The notes below the pieces were generated by a model. The model did not search any database. It was not told the DNA's origin and worked only from the letters and a program-made list of their open reading frames with translations. From Acidobacteriaceae bacterium (lineage in GTDB: Bacteria > Acidobacteriota > Terriglobia > Terriglobales > Acidobacteriaceae), in the NCBI GenBank assembly GCA_009781125.1, contig WQYS01000207.1, positions 1 through 5,245 on the forward strand: DNA of 5,245 nucleotides. Reading direction: 5' to 3'. The number at the start of each line of letters is the position of its first letter. Within the stretch, counting starts at the first letter, position 1. A program made the position numbers and the translations under genes. Shown in pieces: positions 4,689-5,245 of this stretch.

Positions 4689-5245
4689 GTGAATCTATTG
4701 ATGGATGATTGGATAACAATCCGGCGGCGCAGCGGGAAGGTCGAGAAGATCGCTCCTGTTCGATTGACTGCGAATGCAGACGACCCGGCAGTGGAGATTC
4801 TGGTTCCACGCGCAGATTTTCGCGGAGCGCTCTACCAGTTTCTGATCGGCCTGCTGCAGACAGCCTTTGCTCCGCGCAATACGCGCCAGTGGCAGGAGCT
4901 GTGGAACGCGCCGAGCGAGACCGTCTTGTGCAAAGTGCTCAGTCCCTTTGTGGAAGCGTTCGAGTTCGATACGGATGGTCTTGCGTTCATGCAGGATTTC
5001 GATCCTCTGTTGCGGGAGTCCGTTGCCATGGAGATTGCGGCGTTGCTGATCGATGCGCCGGGAAGCAAAACGGTCTCTGACAATAAAGACCACTTTGTTC
5101 ACCGTGGCGGTGTACGCCAGGTTTGCTACTCATGTGCTGCGACGGCGCTGTTCACGCTTCAGATTAATGCGCCCAGTGGAGGCGCGGGTCATCGCTTCTC
5201 GGTGCGTGGCGGAGGTCCGCTGACGACGCTGCTCGCGTACGAAAA
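4689..5245 (+). CDS. casA: CasA/Cse1, large subunit of type I-E CRISPR Cascade (N-terminal part, cut by window end)
   Basis: The frame is open from GTG at 4689 to the last base, giving 185 complete codons of a protein that is usually about 500 residues. Cse1 is the large subunit of the type I-E Cascade complex. It recognises the PAM in target DNA and recruits the Cas3 nuclease-helicase. Visible family blocks are NLLMDDW (2-8), a PRADFRGALYQ then FLIGLLQTAFAP block (40-62), FMQDFDPL (100-107), LLIDAPG (119-125), DHFVHRG (134-140), a CYSC zinc-type knuckle (146-149), and NAPSGGAGHR then RGGGPLTTL (160-181). The start puts NLL at residues 2-4, as in E. coli CasA (MNLL), and has AAAGG seven bases upstream. 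The L1-loop region is about 126-140. The C-terminal helical bundle is outside. The rest of the cas operon should lie to the right. No cas3 is directly upstream. Family is clear; activity depends on genes not seen. Confidence 0.94.
   Translation, partial: MNLLMDDWITIRRRSGKVEKIAPVRLTANADDPAVEILVPRADFRGALYQFLIGLLQTAFAPRNTRQWQELWNAPSETVLCKVLSPFVEAFEFDTDGLAFMQDFDPLLRESVAMEIAALLIDAPGSKTVSDNKDHFVHRGGVRQVCYSCAATALFTLQINAPSGGAGHRFSVRGGGPLTTLLAYE

Noticed and set aside
4405..5102. Minus-strand open frames across the structured leader and casA start (134 and 135 residues)
   Set aside because: They run antisense to casA and through dense hairpins, with arginine- and serine-rich junk composition and no family motif.

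Overview
The window looks like accessory chromosomal DNA of a moderately GC-rich bacterium. Acidobacteriota is my best guess. It rests on the general style of the proteins and on a recalled, unverified resemblance of the first partial protein to acidobacterial membrane proteins. No rRNA, tRNA, integrase, transposase or CRISPR array is visible.

Left to right: (1) 1-288, plus strand, is the last 95 codons of an unrecognised membrane protein. A long hairpin (314-348) separates it from the convergent gene that follows. (2) 354-1526, minus strand, is a 390-residue protein of the uroporphyrinogen decarboxylase (URO-D) superfamily. It belongs on the zinc/corrinoid methyltransferase side of the family, not with haem-synthesis HemE, and seems to lack the usual third zinc-ligand cysteine. 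(3) 1527-1799 is a gap holding a possible 26-codon gene tail that reads like the C-terminus of a secreted glycan-active protein. (4) 1800-2702 and 3020-3967, minus strand, are two paralogous AraC-family regulators. Between them lies the 3' tail of a third copy (2716-2781), whose stop codon runs into the ribosome binding site of the downstream copy. This points to a former tandem array of at least three regulators that lost most of one member.

(5) 3968-4688 is a gene-poor divergent region. It holds an AT-rich stretch, a palindromic repeat-like element, a candidate rightward promoter, an unassigned short reading frame and a series of strong nested stems at 4541-4676. (6) 4689-5245, plus strand, is the start of casA/cse1, the large subunit of the type I-E CRISPR-Cas Cascade complex. 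It begins with GTG and is cut by the window end. No cas3 gene lies directly upstream, where type I-E operons often carry it. A structured, probably transcribed leader lies there instead.

Functional reading: the minus-strand genes may form a small metabolic/regulatory group, with AraC-like regulators upstream of a methyltransferase-like enzyme. Co-regulation is inferred only from order and strand. The right edge is the entry to a CRISPR-Cas locus. The most interesting unexplained signal is the structured segment just before casA.
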